Assembly (NCBI RefSeq): GCF_016888005.1
Contig: NZ_JAFDVE010000009.1
Span: 273,577 to 337,576, forward strand
Source: Phycicoccus sp. CSK15P-2
Lineage (GTDB): Bacteria; Actinomycetota; Actinomycetes; Actinomycetales; Dermatophilaceae
Reading direction: 5' to 3'
Length of the DNA stretch: 64,000 bases
Below are positions 9,988-20,587 of the stretch, in pieces. The first letter of the stretch is position 1. Each line of letters starts with the position of its first letter. Position numbers and translations under genes: made by a program. The notes below the pieces were generated by a model, which worked only from the letters and a program-made list of their open reading frames with translations, made no database searches and was not told the DNA's origin.

Positions 9988-11532
9988 TCACGGCAGCCTC
10001 CACTCGCGTCCGTCGCGGTGCATGAGGTCGTCGGCCGATGCCGGTCCCCACGTGCCCGCCGCGTACTGGTCCGGCGTGGCGCCCTTGCGGCTCCAGTAGC
10101 GCTCGACGGGGTCGAGGATCCGCCAGGACTGCTCGACCTCCTCGTGCCGGGGGAAGAGCGGCGGCTCTCCGAGGAGGACGTCGAGGATGAGCCGCTCGTA
10201 GGCCTCGGGGGAGGACTCGGTGAACGAGCGGCCGTAGCCGAAGTCCATGCTGACGTCCCGGACCTCCATCTGGGCGCCGGGTACCTTCGCGCCGAACCTC
10301 AGCGTCACGCCCTCGTCGGGCTGGACGCGGATCACGACGGCGTTCTGGCCGAGCTCCTCGGTGGCGGTGTCGTTGAACGGCAGGTGCGGGGCCCGGGTGA
10401 ACACGACGGCGATCTCGGTGACCCGCTTGCCCAGGCGCTTCCCGGTGCGCAGGTAGAACGGGACCCCGGCCCATCGACGGCTGTCGACGCCGAGCCGGAC
10501 GGCCGCGTAGGTCTCGGTGCGCGACCCCGCGGCGACCCCGTCCTCCTGGAGGTAGCCGACGACCTTGTCACCGCCCTGCCACCCGGCGGCGTACTGACCC
10601 CGCGCGGTGCCAGTGGCGAGGTCATCGGGGAGGGTGACGGCCGAGAGGACCTTCTCCTTCTCCAGGCGGACGTTGTGCGCGTCGAAGGAGACCGGCTCCT
10701 CCATCGCCGTGAGCGCGAGGAGCTGGAGGAGGTGGTTCTGGATGACGTCGCGGGCTGCGCCGATGCCGTCGTAGTAGCCGGCCCGGCCGCCGATGCCGAT
10801 GTCCTCGGCCATCGTGATCTGCACGTGGTCGACGTAGCGGTTGTTCCACACCGGCTCGAACATCGTGTTGGCGAACCGCACGGCGAGGAGGTTCTGGACG
10901 GTCTCCTTGCCGAGGTAGTGGTCGATGCGGAAGACACAGTCGGCCGGGAAGACGCCCTCGACGACGGCGTTCAGCTCGCGCGCGGACTCCAGGTCGTGCC
11001 CGAACGGCTTCTCGATGACGACCCGGCGCCACGCGCCCTGCTGCGGGGCGGACAGCCCGGACCGCTCGAGCTGCTCGCACACGGTGGCGAACGAGCCGGG
11101 CGGGATGGAGAGGTAGAACGCGTGGTTCCCGCCGGTGCCGCGCTGCTCGTCGAGCTCTGCCACCGTCTCGGCGAGGAGGTCGAAGGCGGCGTCGTCGTCG
11201 AACGCCCCGGGGACGAAGCGGATCCCCTCGGCGAGGCTGCGCCAGACCTCCTCGCGGAACGGCGTCCGGGCGTACTGCCTGACCGCCTCGTAGACGATCT
11301 TGCCGAAGTCCTGGTCCTCCCAGTCACGGCGCGCGAACCCGACGAGCGAGAAGCCCGGCGGCAGGAGGCCTCGGTTCGCGAGGTCGTAGATGGCCGGCAT
11401 GAGCTTCTTGCGGGCGAGGTCGCCGGTCACGCCGAACATCACCATCGAGCACGGCCCTGCGATGCGGGGGAGCCGCTTGTCGCGTGGGTCACGCAGCGGG
11501 TTGGACCGGGCCGTGACGCGTGTGGGGCTCAT
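9988..11532 (-). CDS. zwf: Glucose-6-phosphate 1-dehydrogenase
   Basis: A 514-residue enzyme that opens the oxidative pentose phosphate pathway and makes NADPH. Seen directly: the dinucleotide-binding GVTGDLARKKLMPA near residues 34-47 and the active-site RIDHYLGKE near 195-203 with the catalytic Lys/His. The ATG at 11532 overlaps the pgi stop codon by 4 bases (ATGA). The frame stays open further upstream, but that is antisense to nothing and lies inside pgi, so the overlap start is preferred. Confidence 0.95.
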   Translation of the reverse strand: MSPTRVTARSNPLRDPRDKRLPRIAGPCSMVMFGVTGDLARKKLMPAIYDLANRGLLPPGFSLVGFARRDWEDQDFGKIVYEAVRQYARTPFREEVWRSLAEGIRFVPGAFDDDAAFDLLAETVAELDEQRGTGGNHAFYLSIPPGSFATVCEQLERSGLSAPQQGAWRRVVIEKPFGHDLESARELNAVVEGVFPADCVFRIDHYLGKETVQNLLAVRFANTMFEPVWNNRYVDHVQITMAEDIGIGGRAGYYDGIGAARDVIQNHLLQLLALTAMEEPVSFDAHNVRLEKEKVLSAVTLPDDLATGTARGQYAAGWQGGDKVVGYLQEDGVAAGSRTETYAAVRLGVDSRRWAGVPFYLRTGKRLGKRVTEIAVVFTRAPHLPFNDTATEELGQNAVVIRVQPDEGVTLRFGAKVPGAQMEVRDVSMDFGYGRSFTESSPEAYERLILDVLLGEPPLFPRHEEVEQSWRILDPVERYWSRKGATPDQYAAGTWGPASADDLMHRDGREWRLP

Positions 11533-13148
11533 GCGCCGCCCTGGCCCAGCAGGTCGCGGACCTGGGCCAGTCCGGCGTCGTGGTCGGTGAGGTGGAGGCG
11601 CAGCACGGGCCGGCCGTGCTCGGCGAGGACGGCAGCGTCGCCACCGGCCTGGGCCGCGATGAACTGGCCGAAGGTGAAGTCCCGGCCGGGGACGGCGAGG
11701 TCCTCCGCTGGAGTCGCCGTGACCTGCACGTACACGCCGGTGGCAGGACCGCCCTTGTGGTACTGCCCGGTGGAGTGCAGGAAGCGCGGCCCCCATCCGA
11801 AGGTCACCGGCCGGCCGGTGCGGTCGAAGAGGTCCCGGGCGACGTTCTCGAGGTCGGCGTCGCCCTCGCGGTCGAGGTAGGCCATGACGGCCACGTACCC
11901 GTGCTGGCCGTCGAGCTGCGCGAGGAGGTCGTCGAGGGCGGTCGCCAGCGTGTGCGTGCCACCGAGCCAGTCACCGCCGAGCGCGCGGACCTCCACCGCC
12001 CCGTCGGTGAACACCGGAGCGTCGGCGTCGTCCATCCCCTGGCCGAGGAGGTCGCGAGCGGCGGCCTTGGCGCTCTCGACGTCGGGCTGGTCGAACGGGT
12101 TGATCCCGAGGAGCCGGCCGGCCACGGCGGTGGCGGCCTCCCAGAGGAGGAGCTGGGCGCCGAGCGGCCCGGCGACGGTGACGACGGACGGGGCGCCGGA
12201 CGCGGGCTCGTCGTCGGCGTCGCTCGCGAGGAGCCGGGCGACCGTGCCGTCGGCGTACATCGATGTGGGCTCGCTGCCGACGGCCACGACCGGCAGGATG
12301 CCGGTGCCCTCCTTGCCGGTCGACTCGGCGATGAGCTGCTCGGCCCATGCGGGGAAGCCGACGTTCTCGGTCCCGGCGTCGACGAGCACGAGCTTGTCGC
12401 GCAGCGGTGAGGTGCCGGCCATGGCGGCGCCGAGCCGCAGCGCGGGGTTGGCCTCGTCGTCGGCGGCGAGGAGGTCCGCGACCGCCTCGGCGTCGTCGAG
12501 CAGGCCCTCGACGTCGGCGCCGGCGAGCCCGCTCGGGACGAGCCCGAAGGCGGTGAGCGCCGAGTAGCGCCCGCCCACGGCGGGGTCGGCGTTGACGACC
12601 CGGTAGCCGTCGGCGCGGGCCTGCTCGTCGAGCGGTGAGCCTGGGTCCGTGACGACCACGAGGCGGGTCGTGGGGTCCAGGCCCGCCTCCTCGAAGGCGT
12701 GGACGAACGCACGGCGCTGGCTGTCGGTCTCGACGGTGGACCCGGACTTGCTCGACACGACGACGACGGTGCGCTCGAGGTCGGTGAGGGCTCCGCGCAC
12801 GACGTCGGGGTCGGACGAGTCGAGGACGACGATGGGGACCCCGGCGGTCGCACAGATGACCTCCGGAGCCAGCGACGAGCCGCCCATCCCACACAGGACG
12901 ACGCGGTCGTAGCCGACGTCCTCGAGGGCCGCCTTGAGGGCCGCGACCTCACCGAGGAGCGGTCGGGAGGACCTCGGCAGCCCCGTCCAGGAGAGCCGTT
13001 CGGCGGCCTCGTCCTCGGCGGCCTCCCCCCAGAGCGTGTGGTCCTGCGCGAACAGGCGCCCCGCGACCCCGTCGGACACGAGGACCGGGACGTGGGCGGC
13101 GACCGCGTCGGCCGCCGCCCCTGTCGCGGAGACGTCGAGTGTGCTCAC
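11529..13148 (-). CDS. pgi: Glucose-6-phosphate isomerase
   Basis: A 539-residue SIS-fold isomerase interconverting glucose-6-phosphate and fructose-6-phosphate. Seen: [13 protein letters not shown] near residues 80-92 (sugar-phosphate loop) and [12 protein letters not shown] near 127-138. Finding pgi between tal and zwf, instead of elsewhere on the chromosome, links glycolysis and the pentose pathway in one operon, as in several actinobacteria. The GTG start overlaps the tal stop codon (GTGA). It belongs to the divergent actinobacterial type fused-order Pgi; a bifunctional Tal-Pgi exists in some relatives, but here the two are separate. Confidence 0.9.
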   Translation of the reverse strand: MSTLDVSATGAAADAVAAHVPVLVSDGVAGRLFAQDHTLWGEAAEDEAAERLSWTGLPRSSRPLLGEVAALKAALEDVGYDRVVLCGMGGSSLAPEVICATAGVPIVVLDSSDPDVVRGALTDLERTVVVVSSKSGSTVETDSQRRAFVHAFEEAGLDPTTRLVVVTDPGSPLDEQARADGYRVVNADPAVGGRYSALTAFGLVPSGLAGADVEGLLDDAEAVADLLAADDEANPALRLGAAMAGTSPLRDKLVLVDAGTENVGFPAWAEQLIAESTGKEGTGILPVVAVGSEPTSMYADGTVARLLASDADDEPASGAPSVVTVAGPLGAQLLLWEAATAVAGRLLGINPFDQPDVESAKAAARDLLGQGMDDADAPVFTDGAVEVRALGGDWLGGTHTLATALDDLLAQLDGQHGYVAVMAYLDREGDADLENVARDLFDRTGRPVTFGWGPRFLHSTGQYHKGGPATGVYVQVTATPAEDLAVPGRDFTFGQFIAAQAGGDAAVLAEHGRPVLRLHLTDHDAGLAQVRDLLGQGGA

Positions 13149-14260
13149 GCGGTGGCCTTCTCGAGCTCGCGCGTGACGCCCTGTAGGAGCTCCTCCCAGG
13201 ACTTCTCGAACTTCTCGACTCCCTCCCGCTCGAGCTGGTCGACGACCTCGGAGTACGAGATCCCGAGCCGCTCGAGGGTGTCGAGGACCTCGGTGGCCTC
13301 GTCGTAGCCGCTGGTCACCGTGTCGCCGGTGACCTGGGCGTGGTCGGCCGTGGCCTCCAGCGTCTTCTCGGGCATCGTGTTGACGGTGCCCGGCGCGACG
13401 AGCTCGGTGACGTACATCGTGTCGGGGTAGTCCGGGTCCTTCACGCCGGTGGAGGCCCACAGCGGTCGCTGTCGGTGGGCTCCTGCGGCCTCCAGGGACG
13501 CCCAGCGGGGCGTGGCGAAGACCTCCTCGTAGGCCTGGTAGGCCAGCCGGGCGTTGGCGATGCCCGCCCGGCCACGGACGGCAGCGGCCTCGTCGGTGCC
13601 GATGGCGTCGAGCCGCTCGTCGACCTCGGAGTCGACACGCGAGACGAAGAACGACGCGACGGACCGGATGAGGGAGAGGTCCTTGCCGTGCTCGCGGGCC
13701 TGCTCCAGCCCGGTGAGGAACGCGTTCATGACGGCCCGGTACCGGTCGAGCGAGAAGATGAGCGTCACGTTGACCGAGATGCCCTCGGCGAGAACCTGCG
13801 AGATGGCGGGCAGCCCTTCGACGGTGGCCGGGATCTTGACGAACACGTTCGGCTGGTCGACCGCGGCGGCCAGCGCCTTGGCCTCCTCGACCGTGCGGGC
13901 GGTGTCGTGGGCGGCGCGGGGGTCGACCTCGATCGAGACCCGCCCGTCCTCGCCGTCGGTGCGCTCGAACACCGGCTTCATGATCTCGCAGGCGTCGTGG
14001 ACGTCCTTGGTCGTGAGCGCGAACACGGACTCGTCGACGCTCTTGCCCGCCGCGGCCAGCTCGTCGACCTGGTCGTCGTACGCGTCGCCCTCGGACAGCG
14101 CAGCCTGGAAGATCGACGGGTTGGTCGTGACGCCGACGACGCCGCGCTCGTCGATGAGCTGCTGGAGGTTCCCGGAGCTGATCCGCTCGCGGGAGAGGTC
14201 GTCGAGCCAGACCGAGACGCCCTCGGCGGCCAGGTCCTGGATGGGCTGGGGTGCTGTCAT
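13145..14260 (-). CDS. tal: Transaldolase
   Basis: A 371-residue TalA/B-type enzyme of the non-oxidative pentose phosphate pathway, transferring a dihydroxyacetone unit. Seen: [11 protein letters not shown] near residues 44-54, FVKIPAT near 141-147 with the Schiff-base Lys, and the phosphate-binding region near [15 protein letters not shown]. The ATG at 14260 follows GGAGCACC at a good distance; an ATG 12 bases further upstream is less well spaced. It starts 8 bases after tkt. Confidence 0.95.
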   Translation of the reverse strand: MTAPQPIQDLAAEGVSVWLDDLSRERISSGNLQQLIDERGVVGVTTNPSIFQAALSEGDAYDDQVDELAAAGKSVDESVFALTTKDVHDACEIMKPVFERTDGEDGRVSIEVDPRAAHDTARTVEEAKALAAAVDQPNVFVKIPATVEGLPAISQVLAEGISVNVTLIFSLDRYRAVMNAFLTGLEQAREHGKDLSLIRSVASFFVSRVDSEVDERLDAIGTDEAAAVRGRAGIANARLAYQAYEEVFATPRWASLEAAGAHRQRPLWASTGVKDPDYPDTMYVTELVAPGTVNTMPEKTLEATADHAQVTGDTVTSGYDEATEVLDTLERLGISYSEVVDQLEREGVEKFEKSWEELLQGVTRELEKATA

Positions 14261-14268
14261 GGTGCTCC

Positions 14269-16551
14269 TCACTTCCCCGCCGAGGCCTTCTGGCTCGGCG
14301 TCACCGTGTCACCTGCGGCGCGCGACCGCTTGGCCCGCGGAGAGGTGTCGTTGACGGCGGGGACCCCGTGGGCCGCGCGCGCCGCCTTGAGCGAGTCCTT
14401 GGCCGCCTTGACCACGGCCTCCGGCGTGAACCCGAACTCGCGGTAGAGCGTCGCCTGGTCGGCGGAGGCCCCGAAGTGCTCGATGCTGACGCAGCGTCCG
14501 GAGTCGCCCACGAGGTCGTGCCATCCCATGGACACACCCGCCTCCACGCTGACGCGGGCCTTGACCTCTGGGGGCAGGACCTTGCTCTGGTAGGAGCGCG
14601 ACTGCTCCTCGAACCATTCCCGGCACGGCATCGAGACCACGCGGGTGGGGATCCTCGCCTTCTCGAGCCGCTCGCGGGCGGCCAGCGCGATCGCCACCTC
14701 GGAGCCGGTGGCGACGAGGACGACCTCGGGGGCCTCGTCCCCGTTCGGGCCGCCGTCGACCAGGACGTAGGCGCCCTTGCGGGCCCCGCTCGCCTTGGCG
14801 TGCGTGGAGCGGTCGACGATGCGCAGCGGCTGGCGCGACAGCGCCAGGCCCGCGGTCCGGCGACGGCGCAGTACCTCGGCCCAGACCTCGGCCGTCTCGT
14901 TGGCGTCCGCCGGGCGCACGACGTCGAGCTGGGGGATGGCCCGCAGCGACGCCAGGTGCTCGATGGGCTGGTGGGTGGGACCGTCCTCACCGAGGCCGAT
15001 GGAGTCGTGTGTCCACACGAACGTCACCGGCAGCTCCTGGAGGGCGGCGAGCCGCACCGCGGGGCGCATGTAGTCGGAGAAGACGAGGAACGTCCCGCCG
15101 TACGGGCGGGTGAGGCCCTCGAGGGCGATCCCGTTGAGGATCATGCCCATCCCGTTCTCGCGGATGCCGAAGTGGAGGGTGCGGCCGTACGGACCACCCT
15201 TCCACGCGTCGGTCTGCTTGCCCGTGGGGATGAAGGACTGGACGCCCTCCATCGTCGTGTTGTTCGACTCCGCGAGGTCGGCCGAGCCGCCCCAGAGCTC
15301 GGGAAGGACCTCCCCGAGGGCGCCGAGGACCTTGCCGGAAGCGGCCCGGGTAGCGATGCCCTTGTCGTCGGCCTCGAAGGTCGGGAGCGCTGCAGCGAAA
15401 CCCTCCGGGAGCTCTCCGGCCACGAGCCGGTCGAGCAGCGCGGCGCGCTCGGTGTTGCCCTTGCGCCACGTCTTGTAGCCCTTGTCCCACTCGCGGTGGG
15501 CCGCCTTGCCGCGCTTCTTGACCTCGCGGGAGTGGTTGAGTACCGCGCGGTCGACCTCGAAGGTCTTGCCCGGGTCGAAGCCGAGGAGCTCCTTGGTGGC
15601 GGCGACCTCGTCCTTGCCGAGGGCCGAGCCGTGCGACTTGCCGGTGCCGCGGGCCTGCGGCGCGGGCCAGGCGATGACGGTGCGGAGCCGGACGAGGGTG
15701 GGGCGCTTGCCCGGACGGCGGCTCTTCTCGAGGGCGACGAGCAGCGCGTCGACGTCCTCGGTGTACTCGGGGGTGCCGGCCGGGTCGTCCGAGCGGCGCC
15801 AGTCGATGTCGACGACCTCCCAGCCGTAGGCCTCGAAGCGCTTGCCGACGTCCTCGCTGAACGAGATGTCGGTGTCGTCCTCGATGGAGATCTGGTTGGC
15901 GTCGTAGACGACGGTGAGGTTGCCCAGCTCCTGGTGCCCCGCGAGCGAGCAGGCCTCGGAGGCGACGCCCTCCATGAGGTCGCCGTCGGAGGCCAGCACC
16001 CAGACGTGGTGGTCGAAGGGGCTCTCGCCGGCCTTGGCGTCGGGGTCGAGCATCCCGCGCTGGCGGCGCTGGGCCATCGCCATGCCGACCGCGGACGCGA
16101 GCCCGGACCCGAGCGGGCCGGTCGTGATCTCGACCCCGGCGGTGTGGTGGACCTCGGGGTGTCCGGGGGTGAGCGAGCCCCAGGTGCGCAGCGACTTGAG
16201 GTCCCCGAGCTCGAGGCCGTAGCCCGAGAGGTACAGCTGGATGTACTGGGTGAGCGACGAGTGGCCGCAGGAGAGCACGAACCGGTCCCGGCCCAGCCAC
16301 GCGGGGTCCGTGGGGTCGTGCCGCATGACCTGTTGGTAGAGCAGGTAGGCGACCGGGGCGAGGCTCATCGCGGTGCCCGGGTGACCGTTGCCCGCCTTCT
16401 GCACCGCGTCGGCCGCGAGGACGCGCACGGTGTCGACGGCACGGACGTCGAGGTCCGTCCACCCCGCCTTCTTGGCGACGGGCCGCGTGAGCTCCGACGA
16501 ACGGCCGGCCAGGGGGGACGCGGAGCGCTTGCTGGTGGTGGTGGGGGGCAA
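14269..16551 (-). CDS. tkt: Transketolase
   Basis: A 760-residue thiamine-diphosphate enzyme and first gene of the pentose operon. The TPP/Mg motif [13 protein letters not shown] is near residues 185-197, and the pyrimidine-domain and C-terminal domains follow. It is longer than usual because of an N-terminal Ser/Thr-rich tail and a basic C-terminal tail ([11 protein letters not shown] ... SAGK) with no known role. The start is TTG at 16551, preceded by GAGAGG with 8 bases spacing; ATG codons inside the conserved region would truncate it. A TAGGGT -10 candidate lies at 16627-16632 on the minus strand. Confidence 0.94.
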   Translation of the reverse strand: MPPTTTSKRSASPLAGRSSELTRPVAKKAGWTDLDVRAVDTVRVLAADAVQKAGNGHPGTAMSLAPVAYLLYQQVMRHDPTDPAWLGRDRFVLSCGHSSLTQYIQLYLSGYGLELGDLKSLRTWGSLTPGHPEVHHTAGVEITTGPLGSGLASAVGMAMAQRRQRGMLDPDAKAGESPFDHHVWVLASDGDLMEGVASEACSLAGHQELGNLTVVYDANQISIEDDTDISFSEDVGKRFEAYGWEVVDIDWRRSDDPAGTPEYTEDVDALLVALEKSRRPGKRPTLVRLRTVIAWPAPQARGTGKSHGSALGKDEVAATKELLGFDPGKTFEVDRAVLNHSREVKKRGKAAHREWDKGYKTWRKGNTERAALLDRLVAGELPEGFAAALPTFEADDKGIATRAASGKVLGALGEVLPELWGGSADLAESNNTTMEGVQSFIPTGKQTDAWKGGPYGRTLHFGIRENGMGMILNGIALEGLTRPYGGTFLVFSDYMRPAVRLAALQELPVTFVWTHDSIGLGEDGPTHQPIEHLASLRAIPQLDVVRPADANETAEVWAEVLRRRRTAGLALSRQPLRIVDRSTHAKASGARKGAYVLVDGGPNGDEAPEVVLVATGSEVAIALAARERLEKARIPTRVVSMPCREWFEEQSRSYQSKVLPPEVKARVSVEAGVSMGWHDLVGDSGRCVSIEHFGASADQATLYREFGFTPEAVVKAAKDSLKAARAAHGVPAVNDTSPRAKRSRAAGDTVTPSQKASAGK

Positions 16552-16732
16552 GGGGGAACCTCTCTCGCAGGGACGTGACCAGGCGGACCACCGGCGGTAG
16601 GGCGCCGTGTGACGCTTCTGCGACCCACCCTAGACCCGGGCGACCGGGTGAGGACGGGGGCGCTCGGCGAGGGTGCTGTCGTGGGCCGTTAGAATCCCGG
16701 TGCACCGTTTCGGCCGACCCGCGAAGGACGAC

Positions 16733-17674
16733 GTGGCCACGACCTCCCTCCCGACCGCGGCGGCACCCACCGCCTACCGGGACGCCCGGAGCAGGGTCGC
16801 CGCCTTCGTCGCGCTCACCAAGCCCCGGATCATCGAGCTCCTGCTCGTCACCACGGTGCCCGTGATGTTCCTCGCCGAGCGCGGTGTCCCGTCCCTGTGG
16901 CTCGTCGTCGCCACCCTCGTCGGCGGCACGCTCAGCGCAGGCGCGGCGAACACCTTCAACTCCGTCTACGACCGCGACATCGACCGCCTCATGCACCGCA
17001 CGAGCACCCGACCGATGGTCACCGGTGCGGTCGGTGTCCGGGAGGCCCTGGTCTTCGGCGCGGTGCTGACCGTCGGGTCCACGCTCTGGTTCGCGCTCGT
17101 CGTCAACCTCGTGTCGGCCGTGCTGTCGCTCGTCGCCGTCGCGCTGTACGCCGTCGGCTACACGATGCTGCTCAAGCGGCGTACGTCGCAGAACATCGTG
17201 TGGGGCGGCATCGCCGGATGCATGCCCACGCTCATCGGCTGGTCGGCCGTCACGGGCACGGTGGGCTGGCCTGCGTTCGTGCTGTTCCTGGTCGTCTTCT
17301 TCTGGACCCCGCCGCACTACTGGCCGCTGTCGATGGCGTTCCGCGAGGACTACGCGTCGGCCGACGTGCCGATGCTGCCCGTCGAGCAGGGGCCCGTCAC
17401 CGTCGGTCGCCGCATCGTGGCCTACTCGTGGGTGATGGTCGCGACCTCCCTGGCCCTGGTCCCGGTCGCGTCGATGGGCTGGGTCTACCTCGTCGCCGCC
17501 GTGGTCGCGGGGGTGGTCTTCGTGGCCGAGGCGCACCGGCTGCTGGGGTCGGCACGTCGCGGCGTCACCGGGACCGCCCTGAAGCCGATGCGGCTCTTCC
17601 ACTACTCGATCACCTACGTGACCGTGGTGTTCCTCGCCGTGGCCGTCGACCCTCTGCTCCACCTTCCGCTCTGA
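16733..17674 (+). CDS. ctaB: Protoheme IX farnesyltransferase (heme O synthase)
   Basis: A 313-residue UbiA-family prenyltransferase with about nine membrane segments. It attaches farnesyl to heme B, giving heme O, for the aa3-type cytochrome oxidase. The first Asp-rich motif NSVYDRDID near residues 78-86 binds Mg-prenyl diphosphate. The GTG at 16733 is preceded by GAAGGACG; TAGAAT at about 16690-16695 is a good -10. It is divergent from tkt, the standard actinobacterial arrangement. Its last 65 bases overlap the 3' end of the convergent MFS gene. Confidence 0.94.
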   Translation: MATTSLPTAAAPTAYRDARSRVAAFVALTKPRIIELLLVTTVPVMFLAERGVPSLWLVVATLVGGTLSAGAANTFNSVYDRDIDRLMHRTSTRPMVTGAVGVREALVFGAVLTVGSTLWFALVVNLVSAVLSLVAVALYAVGYTMLLKRRTSQNIVWGGIAGCMPTLIGWSAVTGTVGWPAFVLFLVVFFWTPPHYWPLSMAFREDYASADVPMLPVEQGPVTVGRRIVAYSWVMVATSLALVPVASMGWVYLVAAVVAGVVFVAEAHRLLGSARRGVTGTALKPMRLFHYSITYVTVVFLAVAVDPLLHLPL

Positions 17675-18947
17675 CCTCCGACGCCCCGCCGCCGACGCGT
17701 CCGGTGGGCAGGTCGCGGCGAGCGCGGTACGGCCCGACGTACACGAGCATCGAGAACACTGTGTGCAGGGCCGCCATCACGAAGATGGTGGACCGCAGGC
17801 CCGCGGCCGACCCGAGCCAGCCCGCTGCGAGCCCGGCGGCCGGCATCGTCCCGAAGTTCAGGACCGAGGAGGCCGACGCGGCGCGGCCGAGCAGCTCCGG
17901 CGGGGTGTAGCGCTGCCGGAACGCCGACCGCACCACGTTGGCACCGACGACGCCGGCCCCGACGAGGGCAGCGCCGAGCGGCACGAGGAGGACGCCAGGT
18001 CCCGGCGTCGCGAGGGCGACGAGGAGCGCGGTCGGTCCGCCGAGCACCTGCAGCCACCGCATGGCCCGGGCCGTACCGACCCGACCCGCGAGCCGGCCGG
18101 CGGCGCTCGCCCCGGCGAGCCCGCCGAGGCTGCCGGCCGACATGAGTGCACCGACCGTCGTCGGGCCGACACCGAGGTCGCGGACGAGGAAGAGCACGAG
18201 GAGCGTCTGGTACCCGGTGAGGGCGAAGTTCGAGGCGGCCCCCTGGAGCGTGAAGAAGCGCAGGAAGGGGTCTGCCGTCACGACGCGGACGCCCTCCGCG
18301 ATCTCGCGGCGCAAGCTCGTGCGCCCGGCACGGTGCTCGTGCCGGCGCAGCGACCGTGGGTCGATCCGCCACAGGCAGACGGCCGAGACGAGGAAGCTCA
18401 CGACGTCGAGGAGCAGCGCGACCGCGCCGCCGAAGAGCTGGACGGCGAGCCCACCGACGCCGGGCCCGGCCACCTGCATCGCCGACTCGGTCCCGTAGAG
18501 CCGGCCGTTCGCGGCGTCGAGGTCGGGCTCGCGCACGGCGGTGGGGACGAAGGCGCCGTAGGCGGTCCGGAAGAAGACCGTGCACGCCCCGTTGACCAGC
18601 GCCGCGGCCGCGAGATGCGGCAGGGTGAGGACGCCTGCGACCCACGCCACGGGGACCGAGCCGACGGCGGTGGCGCCCACGAGGTCGGCAGCGACCATGA
18701 CCCGCCGCGCGTCGAGACGGTCGACCCAGGCGCCCGCGGGCAGCCCGACGAACAGCCACGGGAGCCAGGCGGCGGCCGTGAGCAGGCCCATCCACCCCGG
18801 CCCGGCGTCGAAGTCGGTGACCGCGAGCAGTGGTATGACGACGACGGTCGTCATGGCGCCGAGCACACTCACGCCCTCGCCGAACCACAGCAGGCGGAAG
18901 GACCGGTTGCGGGGGAGGGGCGCCGGTCCGGCGACCGGGGGTGTCAC
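17610..18947 (-). CDS. MFS transporter
   Basis: A 445-residue major facilitator of the MFS_3/EntS-like type with about 12 hydrophobic segments; the loop [14 protein letters not shown] near residues 63-76 is the family's motif A. Such proteins export small molecules; the substrate is unknown. The GTG start overlaps the stop codon of the ArsR-type gene (GTGA), so regulator and pump form one operon. The C-terminus runs on as a basic, Gly-rich tail ([13 protein letters not shown]) that overlaps ctaB by 65 bases on the other strand, suggesting the stop codon was lost and the ORF extended. Confidence 0.88.
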   Translation of the reverse strand: MTPPVAGPAPLPRNRSFRLLWFGEGVSVLGAMTTVVVIPLLAVTDFDAGPGWMGLLTAAAWLPWLFVGLPAGAWVDRLDARRVMVAADLVGATAVGSVPVAWVAGVLTLPHLAAAALVNGACTVFFRTAYGAFVPTAVREPDLDAANGRLYGTESAMQVAGPGVGGLAVQLFGGAVALLLDVVSFLVSAVCLWRIDPRSLRRHEHRAGRTSLRREIAEGVRVVTADPFLRFFTLQGAASNFALTGYQTLLVLFLVRDLGVGPTTVGALMSAGSLGGLAGASAAGRLAGRVGTARAMRWLQVLGGPTALLVALATPGPGVLLVPLGAALVGAGVVGANVVRSAFRQRYTPPELLGRAASASSVLNFGTMPAAGLAAGWLGSAAGLRSTIFVMAALHTVFSMLVYVGPYRARRDLPTGRVGGGASEVRAEGGAEGRRPRRGTPRSRR

Positions 18948-19513
18948 GGCTGGCAGGGGAAGCCGCGCGAGAAGACGAGCACGGGCTCGCGCTCCGCGCC
19001 GTCGTCGGGGACGTCCCGGTCGGACCACCGCTCGAAGACGGCCATGACCTCCTCGGCGACCTCGCGCAGCTCGGCGGGCGAGACGCGCAGCCAGGTCTGC
19101 GTCGCGTAGGCCGCGTCGTCCCACTCGGGGTCGCTGCCCTCGTTGGCGAGCCAGGCCAGGACCCGCTCGGTCTGCCGTCTGGCTCCGAGTGCGACGGCCT
19201 CCCGGGCGGCGTCGACGGCCGCGAGGTCCTCGAGGTCGACGCTGCTCCACCGCGTCCCCGCGTTCACGAGGCGCCACCAGCGCTCCCGCCGGTCGCGAGC
19301 GAGCTCCGGGGCCTCCTCGACCAGGCCCGCAGCGGCGAGCACCTTGAGGTGGTGGCTGGCGTTGCCGACCGCCTGGCCGGTGCGTGCGGCGAGTGCGGAG
19401 GCCGTCGACGGGCCGTCGACCTTCAGCGCGTCCATCATCCGGGCCCGGAAGGGATGGGCCAGCGCGGCCAGGGGGGCGGCGTCGCGCAGGGTGCGGATCT
19501 CCGGCTTCGTCAT
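18944..19513 (-). CDS. ArsR-family transcriptional regulator
   Basis: A 189-residue winged-helix protein. The HTH (ALAHPFRARMMDALKVDGPST ... GNASHHLKVLAAAGLV, residues about 14-60) matches the ArsR/HTH_20 type, followed by a longer effector-like domain with several Trp residues. No metal-binding CxC motif is visible, so it probably senses something other than metal. It heads the operon with the MFS pump and likely represses itself: an inverted repeat covers its -35 element. The ATG at 19513 lies about at the predicted transcription start, so the mRNA may be leaderless. Confidence 0.88.
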   Translation of the reverse strand: MTKPEIRTLRDAAPLAALAHPFRARMMDALKVDGPSTASALAARTGQAVGNASHHLKVLAAAGLVEEAPELARDRRERWWRLVNAGTRWSSVDLEDLAAVDAAREAVALGARRQTERVLAWLANEGSDPEWDDAAYATQTWLRVSPAELREVAEEVMAVFERWSDRDVPDDGAEREPVLVFSRGFPCQP

Positions 19514-19520
19514 GGTGTCG

Positions 19521-19561
19521 ACGATAGAAGCACAAGTGTTATTGCACAAGAGATGTTGTGC
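19521..19561 (-). promoter_or_regulatory. Promoter and likely operator of the ArsR-MFS operon
   Basis: On the minus strand: -35 TTGTGC (19544-19549), a 17-base spacer, -10 TATCGT (19521-19526), then 7 bases to the ATG at 19513. The inverted repeat GCACAA-N6-TTGTGC (19544-19561) covers the -35, and a further GCACAA lies at 19530-19535. This is unusually AT-rich for the window. Autorepression by the ArsR-type protein is inferred from the position. Confidence 0.65.
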
Positions 19562-19631
19562 GAAGGGGGACGCTCACCCCGGGGTGTGGCGATGAGGCCC
19601 CGGACGTCCGGCCGGGCGGTGTGGTGAGCGG

Positions 19632-20549
19632 TCAGGCGGCCAGCGTGGCGTGGTCCTCGGCGCGTGGCGCCGGGACGGCGACCGGGCGCGCGTCCAGGAG
19701 GAGCCACGTGGCGGCCGAGACGAAGACCGCGGAGCCGAGGAGGTGGACCGCGACGAGCGGCACCGGCAGCCCGGTGAGGTACTGCGCGAACCCGACTGCT
19801 CCCTGCGCGAGCTCGACGCCGAGGACGACGGCCGCCGTGCGCCGCAGCGCGGTGTGCCGGGTCAGCCACAGGACGAGGAGCGTGGCCGCGACGACCGCGT
19901 ACACGGACCAGGCGTGCAGGCGGCTCAGCAGCTCGGGGTCGAGGCCGTTGCGCGGCACGTCCGCGTCCCCCGCGTGCGGGCCGCTGCCGGTGACGACCGT
20001 GCCGAGGTACACGACGACCCACGCGAGGGCGTACAGGGCGAGGACGAAGGACCGGACGCGCCCGGACACATCTGCCGGCCGGTGGTCGTGCACCCGGGCG
20101 ACGAGCCACGTCGCGAGGGCCACGAGGACGAGCGAGAGCAGCAGGTGCACCGCGACGACCCACGGGTTGAGGTCGGTGAGGACGCTGATGCCCCCGACGA
20201 CCGCCTGGAGCGGGATGCCGAGCGCGAGGACGACGGCATGGGTGCGCAGCGACCGGCTCGAGCGGGCCCATCGCCACACCGCGACGACCGTGCCGACGGC
20301 GACGGCGACGAGGACGTAGGTGAGCAGCCGGTTGCCGAACTCGATGACCCCGTGTGCGCCGAGCTCGCGGTGCGGGGTGAACGAGGCGTCCGTGCAGCGC
20401 GGCCACGTGGGGCAGCCGAGGCCCGAGCCCGTGAGCCGCACCAGTGCACCGGTGACGATGATGACCACGTTCGCCACCAGGGAGCCCCAGGCCCAGCGCC
20501 GGACCGTCCGGGTGGAGACCTCGGCGGGGATCAGGGGCGTGCGGACCAC
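19632..20549 (-). CDS. ctaA: Heme A synthase
   Basis: A 305-residue COX15/CtaA-family membrane protein with about eight hydrophobic segments; it oxidises heme O to heme A. Seen: the N-terminal GALVRLTGSGLGCPTWPRC motif near residues 28-46 with the conserved Cys, and the heme-ligand His in EFGNRLLTYVLV and VAVHLLLSLV regions. The GTG at 20549 (MVRTPLIPAEVS) gives a normal N-terminus. ctaB lies close by on the other strand; together they serve the respiratory oxidase, as does SURF1 at 45 kb. Confidence 0.93.
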   Translation of the reverse strand: MVRTPLIPAEVSTRTVRRWAWGSLVANVVIIVTGALVRLTGSGLGCPTWPRCTDASFTPHRELGAHGVIEFGNRLLTYVLVAVAVGTVVAVWRWARSSRSLRTHAVVLALGIPLQAVVGGISVLTDLNPWVVAVHLLLSLVLVALATWLVARVHDHRPADVSGRVRSFVLALYALAWVVVYLGTVVTGSGPHAGDADVPRNGLDPELLSRLHAWSVYAVVAATLLVLWLTRHTALRRTAAVVLGVELAQGAVGFAQYLTGLPVPLVAVHLLGSAVFVSAATWLLLDARPVAVPAPRAEDHATLAA

Positions 20550-20587
20550 GTCCAGATCGTACGTGGGGCGAGGGCGGGGCCCGCCGG

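Noticed and set aside
19571..19630. CGCTCACC ... GGTGAGCG pair and CCGGACGTCCGG palindrome downstream of ctaA as a terminator
   Set aside because: Inverted arms are 44 bases apart and no U tract follows; it may be a terminator for ctaA but the support is too weak to list as a feature.
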